DNA of 6,012 bases, taken from NCBI GenBank assembly GCA_946540365.1, contig CAMNIH010000103.1:1-6012 (forward strand). Reading direction: 5' to 3'. Made by a program: the position numbers and the translations under genes. The DNA is from an uncultured Bacteroidales bacterium (GTDB taxonomy: Bacteria > Bacteroidota > Bacteroidia > Bacteroidales > P3). Every line of letters starts with the position of its first letter. Position 1 is the stretch's first letter. Positions 4,097 through 6,012 of this stretch are shown one piece after another. The notes below the pieces were generated by a model, which was not told where the DNA came from, did no database searches, and saw only the letters and a program-made list of their open reading frames with translations.

Positions 4097-6012
4097 ATGT
4101 ACGAGATTATCAGCAAGCGGCTGCTCAATAGCCACGAGATTTACCTCATGGAGGTACACGCACCTTGGATATCGCTCAGCGGCAAGCCGGGGCAGTTCGT
4201 CATTGTAATCCCCAACGAGAAGGGAGAGCGCATCCCGCTTACCATCAGTGATATCGTGTATCAACGGCAGTCGATAGTCATTGTCTTTCAGGTGGTGGGC
4301 GAAACCACACGCCAGTTGGCGGCGATGCAGGAAGGCGACAGCCTCTACACGATCGTGGGGCCTCTGGGACGGCCGAGCGAGTTGATTGAGAAACATGAAA
4401 AGGGCGAGCTCAAGCGGCTGCTCTTTGTGGCTGGCGGTGTGGGTATCGCTCCGGTTTTCCCGCAAGTGAAATGGGCTTTCCGTCATGGCATTCCGACCGA
4501 TGTCATCATTGGTGCAAGGTCGAAGGATCTTCTGTTCTACGAGGATGAGTTGCGTGCCGTGTGTCACAATCTGCACATCATGACCGACGACGGTTCCTAT
4601 GGTGAACAAGGGTTGGTTACGGCCAAGGTGGACCAGCTCTGCCAAAGTGGGATAGAATACTCACACTGTGTGGCTATCGGCCCCCTGCCGATGATGAAGT
4701 TCGTCAGCCTCACCACCAAGAAATACAATCTGCCCACCATCGTCAGCCTCAACTGCATGATGGTCGACGGCACGGGCATGTGCGGTGCCTGCCGTGTGAG
4801 GGTGGGCGACGAGGTGAAGTTCTGCTGCGTCGACGGGCCTGAGTTCGACGGCCATTTGGTGGACTTCGACGAGGCGGCCCGCAAGCTGAAGACTCCCGAT
4901 GCACGCCGCTACCGCATCGCCACGGCCGAGAGCGGCCATCAGTGCAACCTGGCTCCGATGGTGGAACAGGCCCTGGCCGCCACCCGGCAGAAACCGGCCG
5001 AACAGGATCCCGCTGTGCGTGCCAAGAACTTCGACGAGGTGAGCTTCGGCCTCACCGAGCAGCAGGCGCTGGCCGAGGCCGGCCGATGCCTGCAGTGCAA
5101 GAAACCGCGCTGCGTCGAGGCATGCCCCGTGGGCATCAATATTCCGCAGTTTATCCAGAATATCAAGGAAGAAAACTTCAACCAGGCCTATATCACCATC
5201 AGCCGCGATTCGGCCCTGCCGGCCGTTTGCGGTCGCGTCTGTCCGCAGGAGACCCAGTGTGAGGGCAGCTGTGTGATGGGTGCCAAGCACGAGCCCATCG
5301 CTATCGGTGCTTTGGAGCGCTTTGTGGCCGACAACCACCGCGCCCAGTCGAAGCCGCAGAGCCAGTGCTACCCGTCGGGACGCAAGGTGGCGGTGATCGG
5401 CAGCGGCCCCTCGGGCCTCACCTGTGCCGGCGACCTGGCCAAGCATGGCTATCAGGTGACTGTGTTTGAGGCGCTTCATCATGCCGGTGGCGTGTTGGTA
5501 TACGGTATTCCTGAATTCCGACTGCCCAAACAGCGGGTCGTCGAACCCGAGATCGAGAACCTGCGCCGCCTCGGCGTGGAGATACGCACCAACGTCATCA
5601 TAGGCAAGAGTATCACCATCGACCAGTTGATGAACGACATGGAGTACGATGCTGTTTATATTGCATCCGGCGCCGGATTGCCTAAGTTTATGGGAATCGA
5701 GGGAGAGACCCTCATCGGGGTCATCTCGGCCAATGAATTGCTGACCAGAACCAATCTGATGCATGGTTATGATGAACAGTACGACACCCCCATCTATTTG
5801 GGTAAGAAGGTGATCGTGGTCGGTGGTGGCAATGTGGCCATGGATGCCGCCCGCACGGCTTTGCGTCTGGGCAGCGAGGTGACGGTGGTCTACCGCCGTG
5901 GCGAGCAGGACATGCCGGCCCGCCGCGAGGAAGTACACCACGCCATGGAGGAGGGTGTTCAGTTCATGTTCCAGACGGCTCCGCTACAGATTCTTGGCAA
6001 CCAAGACGGCAC
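4097..6012 (+). CDS. fused NfnA-NfnB NADH-dependent ferredoxin:NADP+ oxidoreductase (3' end cut off)
   Basis: Single-chain flavoprotein, often annotated as a dihydroorotate dehydrogenase B NAD-binding subunit fused to small-subunit (NADPH) glutamate synthase. 638 codons are visible. N-terminal NfnA/PyrK-like part (1-about 290): FAD motif RIPLTISD at 45-52, NAD(H) loop GGVGIAP at 113-119, GPLPMM at 195-200, and a [2Fe-2S] site D224-x4-C229-x2-C232 plus C243 or C244. C-terminal NfnB/GltD-like part (about 310 on): two [4Fe-4S] Cys sets, C331-x2-C334-x4-C339-x3-C343P and C378-x3-C382-x5-C388-x3-C392; FAD motif GSGPSGL at 435-441; GIPEFRLPK at 470-478; NADPH motif GGGNVAMDAA at 576-585. Known Nfn enzymes bifurcate electrons from NADPH to ferredoxin and NAD+, or run the reverse reaction. 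Start: an in-frame TAA at 4079-4081 precedes the ATG at 4097; no Shine-Dalgarno is visible. Compared with typical fused lengths, roughly the last 120-160 residues lie beyond the window. A true glutamate synthase subunit is less likely, given the fused NfnA half. Confidence 0.94.
   Translation, partial: MYEIISKRLLNSHEIYLMEVHAPWISLSGKPGQFVIVIPNEKGERIPLTISDIVYQRQSIVIVFQVVGETTRQLAAMQEGDSLYTIVGPLGRPSELIEKHEKGELKRLLFVAGGVGIAPVFPQVKWAFRHGIPTDVIIGARSKDLLFYEDELRAVCHNLHIMTDDGSYGEQGLVTAKVDQLCQSGIEYSHCVAIGPLPMMKFVSLTTKKYNLPTIVSLNCMMVDGTGMCGACRVRVGDEVKFCCVDGPEFDGHLVDFDEAARKLKTPDARRYRIATAESGHQCNLAPMVEQALAATRQKPAEQDPAVRAKNFDEVSFGLTEQQALAEAGRCLQCKKPRCVEACPVGINIPQFIQNIKEENFNQAYITISRDSALPAVCGRVCPQETQCEGSCVMGAKHEPIAIGALERFVADNHRAQSKPQSQCYPSGRKVAVIGSGPSGLTCAGDLAKHGYQVTVFEALHHAGGVLVYGIPEFRLPKQRVVEPEIENLRRLGVEIRTNVIIGKSITIDQLMNDMEYDAVYIASGAGLPKFMGIEGETLIGVISANELLTRTNLMHGYDEQYDTPIYLGKKVIVVGGGNVAMDAARTALRLGSEVTVVYRRGEQDMPARREEVHHAMEEGVQFMFQTAPLQILGNQDG

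Noticed and set aside
4067..4645. 192-codon minus-strand frame opposite the start of the Nfn fusion
   Set aside because: It overlaps the NAD(P)/FAD domain coding sequence completely and its translation has no family features.
4661..5941. 426-codon open frame on the minus strand, antisense to the Nfn fusion
   Set aside because: Shadow of the coding frame: His/Ala/Gly/Val/Asp-rich translation with no domain, opposite intact cofactor motifs on the plus strand.

Overview
The window looks like a moderately high-GC member of the Bacteroidetes, probably Bacteroidales. The grounds are an exact TAnnTTTG-type -7 element in front of a gene, an A-rich leader without a Shine-Dalgarno sequence, and the overall look of the proteins. 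This is inference from promoter style and protein families; genus cannot be read from the sequence.

Left half (about 1-2429), all on the minus strand: a tight operon read right to left. It starts with a small DUF1232/YkvA-like membrane protein (2429-2070), then a secreted class A acid phosphatase of the PAP2 superfamily (2073-1366), then a possible 43-codon ORF (1369-1238), and ends with an ABC-F ATPase (1245 to beyond the left edge). Each stop overlaps the next start (ATGA, ATGA, then an 8-base ATGGCTGA overlap), so translational coupling is likely. The ABC-F gene is cut off by the window at its second LSGG signature.

Centre (2430-2582): a 153-base AT-rich divergent intergenic region. It holds a good plus-strand promoter -7 box, a weaker minus-strand promoter candidate, and a palindrome sitting on the latter.

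Right half, plus strand: a complete cytoplasmic M20 family metallo-dipeptidase (2583-3935); a 161-base gap with a strong 18-base-arm inverted repeat (3962-4019); then a long gene running off the right edge (4097 on). That gene encodes a single-chain fusion of the two Nfn subunits (NADH-dependent ferredoxin:NADP+ oxidoreductase; often annotated as a PyrK-like NAD-binding subunit joined to a small-subunit glutamate synthase). Its first [2Fe-2S] ligand position is Asp, as expected for Nfn rather than PyrK.

Most of the window is ordinary core metabolism and housekeeping. I see no CRISPR, mobile element, RNA gene or defence system. The items most worth a second look are the 43-codon coupled ORF, the inverted repeat before the Nfn fusion, the divergent-promoter palindrome and the cofactor signature of the Nfn fusion.
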